A DNA stretch of 64,000 bases from Nitrospirae bacterium YQR-1 (GCA_039908095.1 JAMOBJ010000003.1:127821-191820); one strand, 5' to 3'; positions 1 to 8,374 are shown, numbered from the stretch's first letter. The notes: generated from the sequence alone by a model not told the origin. Made by a program: numbers and translations.

Positions 1-204
1 GATATTGAAAAATACCTGAAATTTCCAACCAGATATCCACAGTACAGAGCGGAGAGGACACACAGTGAGTTTCTAACAACGCTTTACAAAGAGGGATACA
101 CCATGCCGGCAGAAAGCCTTGCGCAGAGCCTTATGAAATCATTTTGTGACATGTCAAAACCCGCTCTGTCAATAATTGAAATTTATACCCGAAATCCGAT
201 ATAG
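1..204 (+). CDS. Lipoate-protein ligase-like protein, C-terminal fragment
   Basis: The reading frame is open from base 1 to a TAG at 202-204, giving the last 67 residues of a protein that starts outside the window. The segment K-F-P-T-R-Y-P-Q-Y-R followed by R-T-H-S-E-F-L-T resembles the stretch of lipoate-protein ligase A-type enzymes that reads roughly K-x-P-x-R-Q-P-x-Y-R-x-x-R-x-H-x-x-F-L. Those enzymes attach lipoyl or related groups to lysines of dehydrogenase or glycine-cleavage H proteins. The family call rests on this short match recalled from memory; the catalytic part is not visible. Confidence 0.5.
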   Translation, partial: DIEKYLKFPTRYPQYRAERTHSEFLTTLYKEGYTMPAESLAQSLMKSFCDMSKPALSIIEIYTRNPI

Positions 205-275
205 AAAAACCAGCAGCCCGATAGAATTGGTTAAAGTTTATTTTTTCATCTGCTGCTGCAATTACAAAAAAATGG

Positions 276-304
276 TTGACTTCTCAAAGTTTTTATATTA
301 TAAT
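276..304 (+). promoter_or_regulatory. Sigma-70-type promoter of the cytochrome/ferredoxin/NrfD operon
   Basis: TTGACT at 276-281 and TATAAT at 299-304 are separated by exactly 17 bases. That is one mismatch in the -35 box and a perfect -10 box. The site lies about 55 bases upstream of the cytochrome start codon in an AT-rich stretch, so a conventional leader with the AAAGGAG ribosome-binding site at 345-351 would follow. Confidence 0.75.
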
Positions 305-358
305 CACCGAAATTTCAGATAAAAGATACAATGGGCTTTTAAGAAAAGGAGCAGGAAA

Positions 359-877
359 ATGAAAATGAGCCATGCGTGGCGTCCGGTGATAGTAATTTTA
401 GGAGCGGTTATTTTTCTTTTGATTTTAAGGACAATTTATGTGCCGGCAGATTTTACCGCTAAAAACGGCGATTACAAGTATCAGTGGCACAGGACAGGTA
501 ATGAGAAGTACTGGCAGGATTATCCGGCCAAACACATGGGACAGGAGTTCTGTGGCACCTGCCATGCTGATAAGGTGGAAAAAATAAGCGCCTCCGGACA
601 TCAGAAAGTAGAGTGTGAAAGCTGTCATGCCTTACCTGAAAAGGCGGCTAAGAAGCACCCTGTTGACTTGAAAGAAGATTTTAAATACCTTCTTGAGATA
701 GGTGTGGACAGCACCCGGGAGCTGTGTAAGAGATGTCATGCAAAACTGCCGTACAGACCGGCAGAGTATGCAGGGGCCAAGGGTACAGTAAAGTTTAAGA
801 TGATAGACCCCAAGACCCATAATGCCGGCATTGAGTGTGTAACTTGTCACGATGTTCACTCAGCGGGATTTAAATAG
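359..877 (+). CDS. Membrane-anchored tetrahaem cytochrome c
   Basis: A 172-residue protein with an uncleaved-looking N-terminal hydrophobic segment (about residues 9-27). Four CxxCH haem-binding motifs follow: Cys65-His69, Cys86-His90, Cys123-His127 and Cys160-His164. It should sit on the periplasmic face of the membrane and pass electrons. The start is supported by AAAGGAG eight bases upstream. It is the first gene of a three-gene unit with a Tat-exported four-cluster ferredoxin and an NrfD membrane protein. That order matches DsrJ-DsrO-DsrP and NrfB-NrfC-NrfD-like modules. DsrJ usually has three haems, and no dsrMK or catalytic subunit is adjacent, so the electron acceptor is unknown. Confidence 0.85.
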   Translation: MKMSHAWRPVIVILGAVIFLLILRTIYVPADFTAKNGDYKYQWHRTGNEKYWQDYPAKHMGQEFCGTCHADKVEKISASGHQKVECESCHALPEKAAKKHPVDLKEDFKYLLEIGVDSTRELCKRCHAKLPYRPAEYAGAKGTVKFKMIDPKTHNAGIECVTCHDVHSAGFK

Positions 878-919
878 CGGCTTAGGCTGTTTTGCCAAAA
901 CATAAGGAGATAGCAGGTC

Positions 920-1693
920 ATGGTAACAAGAAGAGATTTTATTAAGGCAGGGTTGCTCACTGTAGCCGGTATGACAATACCAATAAGTGCTCTTGAGATA
1001 TTTAAACCGGAGGCTCTGGCATCACTTGTGGAGTCATTCAGTAAGAAGAAACGTTGGGCCTTTGTAGTGGATACAACCAAATGTGTAGGATGCGGCATGT
1101 GTGCCAAAGCGTGTAAGCTGGAAAATGAAATTCCTTTTGAGGCTGAAGTACAGCGCACTTGGGTGGAGAGATATATACAGACGAAGGACGGTGAGGTGAT
1201 TATTGACTCCCCAAGGGGAGCCCGATATGGTTTTACCTCAAATGACCCTTATGGCAAAGAACTGAAAGATGAGGAAGTTGCTAAGGAGTTTTTTGTGCCA
1301 AAGCTTTGTAACCAGTGCGAAAAGCCCTCTTGCGTACAGGTATGCCCTGCCGGTGCCACCTATAAAATGGAAGACGGTGTTGTTCTGGTTGACCGCTCAT
1401 GGTGCATAGGATGCGGTTACTGTGTAACCAACTGTCCGTATTTCGCAAGGTTTTTTAATCCTGTAACCAACACGGCTGACAAATGCACTTTCTGCTACCA
1501 CAGGATAACCAAGGGCAAACAGACAGCCTGCATAGATGCGTGTGCTTTTGGAGTCAGAAAGATAGGTTACCTCCACGACCCCAATAGTGAGGTGTTTAAA
1601 ATCGTGAGCACTCAAAGAGTTGCTGTGCTAAAACCTGAATATGGCAACGAGCCACATGTGTTCTATATTGGCCTTGACCACATAGTAAAATAA
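920..1693 (+). CDS. Tat-exported 4Fe-4S ferredoxin, DsrO/NrfC/HybA-like
   Basis: A 257-residue iron-sulfur protein. The N-terminus has a twin-arginine signal (T-R-R-D-F-I-K, residues 3-9) and a hydrophobic stretch, so it is expected in the periplasm. Cysteine groups typical of the four-cluster electron-transfer subunits follow: C-V-G-C-G-M-C-A-K-A-C, C-N-Q-C-E-K-P-S-C-V-Q-V-C-P, C-I-G-C-G-Y-C-V-T-N-C-P and C-T-F-C-Y-H with a distal C-x3-C. It starts 42 bases after the tetrahaem cytochrome with an AAGGAG ribosome-binding site, and NrfD follows 13 bases downstream. The expected role is to connect the cytochrome to the quinone-reactive NrfD subunit. The family assignment is firm; the physiological complex is inferred. 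Confidence 0.88.
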   Translation: MVTRRDFIKAGLLTVAGMTIPISALEIFKPEALASLVESFSKKKRWAFVVDTTKCVGCGMCAKACKLENEIPFEAEVQRTWVERYIQTKDGEVIIDSPRGARYGFTSNDPYGKELKDEEVAKEFFVPKLCNQCEKPSCVQVCPAGATYKMEDGVVLVDRSWCIGCGYCVTNCPYFARFFNPVTNTADKCTFCYHRITKGKQTACIDACAFGVRKIGYLHDPNSEVFKIVSTQRVAVLKPEYGNEPHVFYIGLDHIVK

Positions 1694-1706
1694 AGGAGAA
1701 TCAGTA

Positions 1707-2936
1707 ATGGAAGAGCATACACTTGCGCATGGAGCGTATTGGACTGTAAAGGAGTTTTTCACATACCCTAATGAATATATATATTGGACAATTCACATTG
1801 TTATATATCCTTACCTGACCGGTCTTGTGGCAGGTGCGTTTGTTCTTTCATCAATGTATCATGTTTTTGGAAAGGATGAGCTAAGGCCGGTAGCTAAGTT
1901 TTCTCTGGTGTTTTCCCTGGCTCTTTTGATAATGGCGCCCTCTCCCCTTCTTTTTCACCTGACGCAACCCCAAAGGTCCATTAATATTATGATGACACCT
2001 CACTTTTATTCTGCAATCTCAGCCTTCACATTTGTGTACTTATCATATATGGCGATAGTTGTGTTTGAGATATGGTTTGTCTTCAGGCCGTATATTGTAA
2101 AGCAGGCACAGGAAAGAGACGGTATAGTGGGTCTAATGTACAAGGTAATGACCCTGGGCAGCTATGACGTCAGTGAAGCGGCACTACACCTCGATCATAA
2201 AATAATAAAGATTCTGGCAACCGCCGGAATCCCTGCAGCAGGACTTCTTCACGGTTATGTAGGTTTTATTTTTGGTTCCGTAAAAACCGTGCCTCTGTGG
2301 AAAACTCCACTTATGCCTTTCATTTTTCTTATGTCAGCCGTCATATCAGGTGTTGCCGTTTGCATTGTCACCTATATAGCGGGAATGGCTTTTAAAAAGC
2401 ATTTTATCTGTTTTGTACCTATAAAGAGTATGAGCAAAGTGCTTGCATATTTTTTGGTCATAGCATTTCTTTTAGAGGGAATAGACATAGTGTTTCACGC
2501 ATACACGGCGGAGGAGTTCTGGCACATAATGAGCGAGCTGTTGTTTAAGCGTTTTGCCTTTAAGATGATAGTGGTGCAGTGGATATTAGGGATGATTCTG
2601 CCTTTCATTCTTCTTGTGCTTCCAAATCTAACTATGCTCAGGTCCTTTATTGCCGCCTCGCTGGTGCTGATGGGCGTCTTTACAATGCGTTGGGACGTTG
2701 TTATCGGCGGGCAGTCTATGTCCCGCAGCTTTGCAGGCTTTCTGGAATTTAATTTGCCGGTTTTTTCAAAAAATATCGAGATATTTAAAGAGGGCCTTAT
2801 TCCTGCTTTGTTCTTGCTTGCCGCACCGTTTTTCCTCCTTTATATTTTCAACAAGGTGTTACCGGTGTTTAAGGATATCTTCACTGAGCAGGAGTGTGCA
2901 GAGGCTGAGGATAAAATGTCTAAGAGGCTCTTTTAG
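1707..2936 (+). CDS. NrfD/PsrC-family membrane quinone-interacting subunit
   Basis: A 409-residue, strongly hydrophobic protein with about ten predicted membrane segments. It is consistent with the NrfD/DsrP/PsrC family, which exchanges electrons between the quinone pool and periplasmic ferredoxin-like subunits. It is preceded by AAAGGAG and follows the ferredoxin gene by 13 bases, forming the last gene of the operon. With the cytochrome and ferredoxin it makes a complete quinone-to-cytochrome wire but no catalytic molybdenum subunit. DsrP-like and Qrc/ACIII-like assignments cannot be separated from sequence reading alone. Confidence 0.88.
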   Translation: MEEHTLAHGAYWTVKEFFTYPNEYIYWTIHIVIYPYLTGLVAGAFVLSSMYHVFGKDELRPVAKFSLVFSLALLIMAPSPLLFHLTQPQRSINIMMTPHFYSAISAFTFVYLSYMAIVVFEIWFVFRPYIVKQAQERDGIVGLMYKVMTLGSYDVSEAALHLDHKIIKILATAGIPAAGLLHGYVGFIFGSVKTVPLWKTPLMPFIFLMSAVISGVAVCIVTYIAGMAFKKHFICFVPIKSMSKVLAYFLVIAFLLEGIDIVFHAYTAEEFWHIMSELLFKRFAFKMIVVQWILGMILPFILLVLPNLTMLRSFIAASLVLMGVFTMRWDVVIGGQSMSRSFAGFLEFNLPVFSKNIEIFKEGLIPALFLLAAPFFLLYIFNKVLPVFKDIFTEQECAEAEDKMSKRLF

Positions 2937-3040
2937 TTAACCCTGCAAATATAGCCTTTAAGTGCACTGCCACATGCCGCTGTTGTCTTACAGAGATCAC
3001 AGCTCTGTTTTACATGGTTGTGGGAGTGCGCTTATTATCT

Positions 3041-3070
3041 TTGAAACAAAAACGTTTTTTATGATACAAT
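3041..3070 (+). promoter_or_regulatory. Candidate promoter of the kinase/response-regulator cluster
   Basis: TTGAAA at 3041-3046 and TACAAT at 3065-3070, spaced 18 bases, lie about 70 bases upstream of the first kinase gene. Both boxes are close to the sigma-70 consensus. Nothing else in the 205-base gap after the NrfD gene looks like a gene. Confidence 0.5.
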
Positions 3071-3141
3071 AGGGTACGTGCGGCCGTTTGCCTGATACGG
3101 CTGTTTAAATATTATGTACTGAATATATTAAATAAAATATC

Positions 3142-5235
3142 ATGCTAAAAAAGAGTATTCTTGTTGTTGACGATGAGGCGGTGGTGTCTCTGGAGATAAG
3201 CACCTTGCTTCAGAGCTGGGGCTACAGGATTGCCGGAACTGTCGGTACCGGAGAGGAAGCCATTAAATGCGTAGAGGCATCCCCCCCCGATCTGATTTTG
3301 ATGGATATTAATATCAGGGGTGAGTATGACGGAATAGAAACATCAAGGCGCATAAAGGCTATTTCCAGCATACCCATAATATATCTGACTGCTTATGCTG
3401 ATGAGGCAATTTTGAGACGCGTGGAGAGAACTAATCCCTATGGATACATTTTAAAACCATTCCATGACAGCGCTCTTTATGCCGCTATAAAGATTGCTCT
3501 TTACAACAAGATGGTAGAAAGAGATCATGAGGTTCAATATCAGATACAAAGCGTGCTAAACACAATACTTAGAATTTCACTTGAGCCTATTACTCTCATT
3601 GAACAAATGGATAAAATCTTAGAGACTATAATAACCCTGCCATGGTTAAAGTTTGAATCTAAAGGAGCTATTTTTCTTGTCAAAGACAATGCGGAAATCT
3701 TACAACTAAAAGTACATAAGGGCTTTTCTGCTGAACTTTTAGAGGCTTGCGATGAGGTACCCTTTGGTAAGTGTCTCTGTGGTAAAGCGGCAGCCAGCCG
3801 TAAAATGGTTTTTTCAGATTGCATAGACGACCGCCATGATATTACATTTAGGAGAATGACACAACATGGGCATTTCTGTGTTCCTATTAAGCTGGCCGGT
3901 AAACTTCTCGGCATATTTAACCTATACCTGAAAGAGGGACACAAAAAGAGCCATATTGAGGAGGACTTCCTGACAGCAGTATCAAACACGCTTGCCGGTA
4001 TCATAGCTCGCCGTGGCGCTGAGGAGGCATTAGTAAAATTAAAGATGCAGCACGAGCTGATTTTGAACTCCGCCGGTGAGGGAATCTATGGGCTGGATGC
4101 CAATGGGATTATCTCATTTGTAAATCCTGCCGCCTCTAAAATGATTGGCTGGGGGGCGGAAGAGCTCCTTGGAAAACACAAACATAGCATCATTCACCAT
4201 AATTATCCCAACACAACCGACTGTGAAAATGAGGATTGTTTCATATATAAGACTTTTAAAGACGGTGTGGTTTACCGTGTAAATGACAGGATGTTCTGGA
4301 GAAAAGACGGCACCAGTTTCCCTGTGGAATATGTTTCAACTCCTATTTTTAACGAAAACCAGCAACCGGCAGGCGCAGTTGTCGTATTTAATGATACCTC
4401 CGAACGAAAAGAAGCTGAGGAGAAACAGAGACGCCTTCTTGAGGAGTTAAGGCAAACAAACGATAAACTAAAGCTTAGCACGGAAAAAATAATACAGTCC
4501 GAGAAAATGGCTGCTTTGGGGCAGCTTGTCTCAGGTGTCGCACACGAAATAAATACGCCTATAGGCTCAAGCGTGATGTCCGCTTCACATCTGCTTGAAA
4601 AAACCAATGAAATTGTTCAGTTGTTTGAACAAAACAAACTCACAAAATCGAAAATGCAGCAATATTTCGAGGTAGCCTCCGAGGACAGTGATATTATAGT
4701 GAAGAATCTTTTACGTTCCTCCGCTATGGTTAAAAGTTTTAAGATGGTATCCGGTGACCAGACCAGCCATCAGAGGCGTAAATTTAAACTCAAGGAATAC
4801 GTTGAGGAGATTATTATGAGTTTAAAACCTATGATTAAAAAAACTCCTCACCAAATACACATACATTGTGACAGAGAGGTTGAGCTGGATAGCTATCCCG
4901 GAGCAATTGCACAGATAATAACCAACCTTATTATGAATTCGTTTATTCATGCTTTCGACAAGGACAGGGATGGTACCATTGATATCAGCATTATAGAAAA
5001 CTTCAACAATGTGGTACTGATGTTTAACGACAACGGCAAAGGAATACCGGAAGGAATACTGGGTAAAATATTTGACCCGTTTTACACAACTAACCGTAAA
5101 GGGGGCAACAGTGGGCTGGGTTTGCATATTGTTTATAATATAGTAGCTCAAACGCTCAAAGGTGAAGTATATTGTGAGAGTGTGGAGGGGCATGGAAGCA
5201 GTTTTGTTATTACTATACCAAAGGAGTTATCCTGA
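3142..5235 (+). CDS. REC-GAF-PAS hybrid sensor histidine kinase
   Basis: A 697-residue soluble protein. The order is: REC domain at the N-terminus (about 1-120, acceptor Asp55 in L-M-D-I-N), GAF domain (about 130-290), PAS (about 300-425), coiled linker, HisKA with phospho-accepting His468 (V-A-H-E-I-N), then HATPase with an N-G-K-G-I-P N-box-type loop and G-L-G-L. The GAF contains C-L-C-G and H-G-H-F-C-V-P-I motifs that recur almost unchanged in the HD-GYP protein at 29724-32060. The PAS contains a C-x4-C pair. The start has no clear Shine-Dalgarno. It is first of three adjacent signalling genes, suggesting a phosphorelay with an N-terminal receiver as input. Confidence 0.88.
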   Translation: MLKKSILVVDDEAVVSLEISTLLQSWGYRIAGTVGTGEEAIKCVEASPPDLILMDINIRGEYDGIETSRRIKAISSIPIIYLTAYADEAILRRVERTNPYGYILKPFHDSALYAAIKIALYNKMVERDHEVQYQIQSVLNTILRISLEPITLIEQMDKILETIITLPWLKFESKGAIFLVKDNAEILQLKVHKGFSAELLEACDEVPFGKCLCGKAAASRKMVFSDCIDDRHDITFRRMTQHGHFCVPIKLAGKLLGIFNLYLKEGHKKSHIEEDFLTAVSNTLAGIIARRGAEEALVKLKMQHELILNSAGEGIYGLDANGIISFVNPAASKMIGWGAEELLGKHKHSIIHHNYPNTTDCENEDCFIYKTFKDGVVYRVNDRMFWRKDGTSFPVEYVSTPIFNENQQPAGAVVVFNDTSERKEAEEKQRRLLEELRQTNDKLKLSTEKIIQSEKMAALGQLVSGVAHEINTPIGSSVMSASHLLEKTNEIVQLFEQNKLTKSKMQQYFEVASEDSDIIVKNLLRSSAMVKSFKMVSGDQTSHQRRKFKLKEYVEEIIMSLKPMIKKTPHQIHIHCDREVELDSYPGAIAQIITNLIMNSFIHAFDKDRDGTIDISIIENFNNVVLMFNDNGKGIPEGILGKIFDPFYTTNRKGGNSGLGLHIVYNIVAQTLKGEVYCESVEGHGSSFVITIPKELS

Positions 5236-5266
5236 CTTTTTTATATAAAAAACTTCGGGTGTGCTT

Positions 5267-6541
5267 ATGAAGGATACAGAGGATACATATTCATTTTTTA
5301 GTGATGACGAGGAGCAGCAGCCGGGAGCCATCAGGGATTTCTGGAAAGTACTTGTTGTAGATGATGATGCCGAGCTGCAAAGAGCTACAAAATCAGCACT
5401 TGCCGGTTTTATTTTTCAGGAAAAAGAACTTCAATTACTCTTTGCCTTTTCTGCTACACAAGCCGCTTCTGTGCTCAGAGATAACATGGATACAGCTGTG
5501 ATTCTTTTGGATGTGGTTATGGAAGACGACCTGGCAGGCCTGAACCTGGTAAAGTATATCAGGGATGAATTGAAAAACCGCTTTGTCAGGATATTGTTGC
5601 GTACAGGGCAACCCGGAATTGCCCCGGAAAAATCTGTAATTGTTGACTACGATATTAACGGTTTTCTGGAAAAAAGCGATTTGACAATCCAAAAACTATA
5701 CACTGCTATAATTACCTGCTTACGTTCCTACAGAGATATAATGGATTTAGAGAAGGCCAATGAGGCCTTTGCCGTAGAATTTCAAAAACGGCTGGAAGCG
5801 GAGAAAGCAGCGGCGGAGCAGTCACAGCAAGCTGCAATCGGGCTGGCTATATCACAGATAATCCATGGAGCTAAAAATATTCTCAACGCCTTAAAGGGTG
5901 GTAAATATATAATTGACACTGCATTTAAAAACGCCGACATGGATTTGGTAAAACAGGGCTGGGATATAACAAAAATTGGTATAACTAAGATGGAAACCCT
6001 CACAAGCGATCTGCTTAATCTGTCACGTTTTAATAAGCTTGAGCTTAAACCAGGCCGCCTTAACGTGCTGGCATGTGAGATTCTCCAGTCCTATAAAGAC
6101 ACTCATGCCTGCACCGGGAACAATTGCGTTGACATAAGCGGTCAACTTGAGGAACACTTGCCTGAAGTAATGTTTGACCACGCAGCGCTATATACCGCCT
6201 TAATGAACCTGCTCTCTAATGCTGTAGATACCTGTAAGGACAAAGCATATCTTCCCTGTGAATGCGCAAAAGTGCTGCTGCGGACTTATACGGACACTGA
6301 CGGGTATATTAATTTAGAGGTGGAGGACAATGGCTGTGGGATTAAAGCCGCCGACGTTCCCAATATATTTAAACTGTTTTACTCTACAAAACACTCTAAG
6401 GGTAACGGCCTTGGGCTATCAATTACAAAGAAAATTGTAGAGGAGCACGGTGGGGCGCTGGATGTATATACAGAGGCAGGGAAAGGTACTATCTTTCAGA
6501 TAAAGCTTCCACCTGTAAAAAAGCAAACAAATGAGTTTTAA
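5267..6541 (+). CDS. REC-histidine kinase
   Basis: A protein of about 424 residues with an N-terminal receiver (V-V-D-D-D-A; acceptor Asp in I-L-L-D-V) ending in the I-L-L-R-T-G-Q-P-G motif seen in some receiver families. A short dimerisation helix carries His in Q-I-I-H-G-A-K-N, and a HATPase domain follows (D-N-G-C-G-I, G-N-G-L-G-L). The H-box is not the usual H-E-[IL]-[RN] form. ATG at 5267 is preferred because G-G-G-T-G lies just upstream; an in-frame GTG at 5261 is the alternative. It follows the first kinase by about 30 bases and precedes a response regulator by 36 bases, so all three are probably co-transcribed. Confidence 0.82.
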   Translation: MKDTEDTYSFFSDDEEQQPGAIRDFWKVLVVDDDAELQRATKSALAGFIFQEKELQLLFAFSATQAASVLRDNMDTAVILLDVVMEDDLAGLNLVKYIRDELKNRFVRILLRTGQPGIAPEKSVIVDYDINGFLEKSDLTIQKLYTAIITCLRSYRDIMDLEKANEAFAVEFQKRLEAEKAAAEQSQQAAIGLAISQIIHGAKNILNALKGGKYIIDTAFKNADMDLVKQGWDITKIGITKMETLTSDLLNLSRFNKLELKPGRLNVLACEILQSYKDTHACTGNNCVDISGQLEEHLPEVMFDHAALYTALMNLLSNAVDTCKDKAYLPCECAKVLLRTYTDTDGYINLEVEDNGCGIKAADVPNIFKLFYSTKHSKGNGLGLSITKKIVEEHGGALDVYTEAGKGTIFQIKLPPVKKQTNEF

Positions 6542-6577
6542 TGTTAGTCTAATAAATTATGCAAAAGGAGAATACCT

Positions 6578-7126
6578 ATGAGTAAACGAGTGCTGGTTGT
6601 AGATGATGACGAGGCTACACGGAAATTCCTTTCTATAGTTTTGGAGCAAAACGGATATGCAGTGCTATTAGCTGAAAACGGCGAGGCTGGATTTAAAAAA
6701 GCAAAAGAAGAAAAACCTGATATTATAATTCTGGACATAATGATGCCTAAAAAAAACGGGATAAGCACCTTACAGGATTTAAAAAATAAAAAAGAATTAA
6801 GAAGCATTCCCGTCATTATCTTAAGCTCCGCTCTGAGCTTTATAGAACAAGCAAGAAATGAAATCAACAATGAGGAAATTATAAAGGAAATGCAGGAACT
6901 GCTGGATCGCGTGGATAGTAAAATAGATAAATTTTTCCTGCGCTTTACCTCTTACAGAAAAATGCTACTCTTTGAGAGAGAACGGATGCTTGAACAATTC
7001 CGTGACAAAGAAGCTAAAATAAAACCATATATATCTTTGCCGGAACTGTTTCTTGATAAACCGGTTAATGCTGAGGAATTACTTGAAGCCGTAAAAGGAT
7101 TGCTTGAGGAATCAACACAGGGATAA
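6578..7126 (+). CDS. Stand-alone response regulator with an inserted helical segment
   Basis: A 182-residue receiver-domain protein with V-V-D-D-D-E at the N-terminus and acceptor Asp53 in I-I-L-D-I-M-M-P. The strand-4 Ser83/Ser84 and the conserved lysine (Lys161, in D-K-P-V) are about 77 residues apart, whereas a standard receiver has about 22. The extra 55 or so residues are charged and predicted helical. There is no output domain. AAAGGAG precedes the ATG. As third gene of the phosphorelay cluster it is a likely phosphate acceptor for one of the two upstream kinases. Confidence 0.85.
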   Translation: MSKRVLVVDDDEATRKFLSIVLEQNGYAVLLAENGEAGFKKAKEEKPDIIILDIMMPKKNGISTLQDLKNKKELRSIPVIILSSALSFIEQARNEINNEEIIKEMQELLDRVDSKIDKFFLRFTSYRKMLLFERERMLEQFRDKEAKIKPYISLPELFLDKPVNAEELLEAVKGLLEESTQG

Positions 7127-7138
7127 AGATAAAAGTGA

Positions 7139-7165
7139 CAAAGGGAAGGCGCTGCCTTCCCTTTG
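7139..7165 (+). terminator. GC-rich hairpin after the phosphorelay operon
   Basis: A perfect 12-bp stem (7139-7150 with 7154-7165) with a three-base loop sits 13 bases after the response-regulator stop. A second inverted repeat, CAAGGGGAAAT / ATTTCCCCTTG, follows at 7177-7199. No clear T-run follows, so this is a terminator candidate or a repeat-derived hairpin. A similar hairpin of related sequence occurs at 25869-25897. Confidence 0.5.
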
Positions 7166-7254
7166 AATCCCTTCCGCAAGGGGAAATGATTTCCCCTTGA
7201 CCCCTCGTTTCAGTTAATCTTTGGGTAGGTTGAATATATACCTTGACAGAGACT

Positions 7255-7376
7255 TACCAAGTAGCAGTCAAAAGAGTAACGAGGCGGCAAGGAGAAAGCG
7301 ACGCAGGCGTACTTTTAGTACGGTGAGGAGCTTTCGACAAAGCCAACAAAGTTAATCGAATGACTGCTACTTGGTA
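7255..7376. repeat. Dispersed inverted-repeat element, copy 1 (intact)
   Basis: A 122-bp element bounded by a perfect 15-bp terminal inverted repeat: TACCAAGTAGCAGTC at 7255-7269 and its complement at 7362-7376. The interior contains GAGGCGGCAAGG, AGGCGTAC and CAACAAAGTTA-type words also present in other copies. It has no coding capacity of its own. It looks like a MITE-type or palindromic intergenic repeat. No target-site duplication is obvious. Confidence 0.8.
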
Positions 7377-7495
7377 TGAGATAGATTAAAGTATTCTTAA
7401 ATATGACCGATATAGTAAGTATAACCGATGATGCAATAATGTAGTAAAGTATTCGTATTAACCAAACGTTAAGAATATGCACTTAGGAGGTTGTC

Positions 7496-8230
7496 ATGGC
7501 GGTAGATGGAATAAGCGGCAGTGTAGTGTATAGTAGTTTTCAGTTATCAATATCGATGCAGAGCACACAAACCACTATTTCAGCAGTAGATAAGGATGGT
7601 GATAACGATAGTGGAAAAGTAGGCGGGCCTAAGGGTGGAGGCGGGCAAATGCGCGCTTTTATGGATAGTGTCATGCAGACTTTGGACCAACTCGGTTTTG
7701 GTCCTCAGGGGCGTGGCCCTAACGCTCCCAAAGCTGCCACCTCAACTGCCCCTACCGATAATGACAGTAACAACGACAGTGGAAAACCAGGCACTGACAA
7801 CGTAAAACAAGCACTGAACGCCTTCCTGCACAGCATGTTTAAAGCCCTCAAACAGGATACAACGGGCAATCAGGTATCCGGTAATAGTAACAGTGACAAT
7901 ACCAATAACTCCGGCAACTCCGGAAAAGCTGCCGCTGCAGCGCACTTGCTGTCAGATGGCTATGGAAATATGACAAGTAAGCTTCAGAATCTTCTGAAAA
8001 GCCTGAACCCGGACAGTTCAGGAACAAACACTAATACTGCTGATTTAAATTCTACTTTTCAGAACCTGATAGATTCTCTGACCAAAGAAAAAGCACCTGA
8101 TTCCCCCACCGGTAATCAACCTAATCTTCAGACATTCCTTCAGACATTGATACAGAACCTGGCTAGTCGGAGTAACCAAACTCCGGGTGCGGTTAACTCT
8201 GTAGGCAATATTGTCAGCACTGAGGCATAG
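7496..8230 (+). CDS. Acidic, Asn/Ser/Gly-rich repeat protein of unknown function
   Basis: A 244-residue protein without signal peptide or membrane segment, preceded by a strong AGGAGG. A short N-terminal beta-like segment is followed by an acidic loop (D-K-D-G-D-N-D-S-G) and a glycine-rich stretch. Then four spaced amphipathic helices of similar pattern follow (for example M-D-S-V-M-Q-T-L-D-Q-L-G-F and F-L-Q-T-L-I-Q-N-L), separated by Asn/Ser/Asp-rich linkers; D-N-D-S-x-x-D-S-G-K recurs. The composition suggests an extracellular or appendage-exported protein, perhaps calcium-binding, but no family was recognised. The gene is bracketed by two copies of the dispersed inverted repeat. Confidence 0.7.
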   Translation: MAVDGISGSVVYSSFQLSISMQSTQTTISAVDKDGDNDSGKVGGPKGGGGQMRAFMDSVMQTLDQLGFGPQGRGPNAPKAATSTAPTDNDSNNDSGKPGTDNVKQALNAFLHSMFKALKQDTTGNQVSGNSNSDNTNNSGNSGKAAAAAHLLSDGYGNMTSKLQNLLKSLNPDSSGTNTNTADLNSTFQNLIDSLTKEKAPDSPTGNQPNLQTFLQTLIQNLASRSNQTPGAVNSVGNIVSTEA

Positions 8231-8241
8231 ATATATAGTTA

Positions 8242-8327
8242 TACCAAGTTGCAGTCAGAAGTAAACGCAGGCGGCTGGGAGCTTGTGACAATGCCAACAA
8301 AGTTAGACGATTGAATGCAGCTTGGTT
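8242..8327. repeat. Dispersed inverted-repeat element, copy 2
   Basis: An 86-bp copy with left end TACCAAGTTGCAGTC at 8242-8256 and an imperfect right end at 8313-8327 (12 of 15 bases complementary). It begins 11 bases after the stop of the acidic protein gene. It shares the CAACAAAGTTAGACGA interior segment with copies 1 and 8. Confidence 0.7.
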
Positions 8328-8374
8328 TTAGGTATTAAAAAAATTATGCACACCACTATACTCGGCGGGAAATA

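Noticed and set aside
359..2936. Calling the cytochrome-ferredoxin-NrfD module DsrJOP
   Set aside because: The cytochrome has four rather than three haem motifs and dsrM/dsrK are not adjacent, so only a similarity in layout is claimed.
7255..7376. Reading the inverted-repeat elements as integron attC sites
   Set aside because: The characteristic GTTRRRY and RYYYAAC core sites are not at the ends, and no integrase is present.
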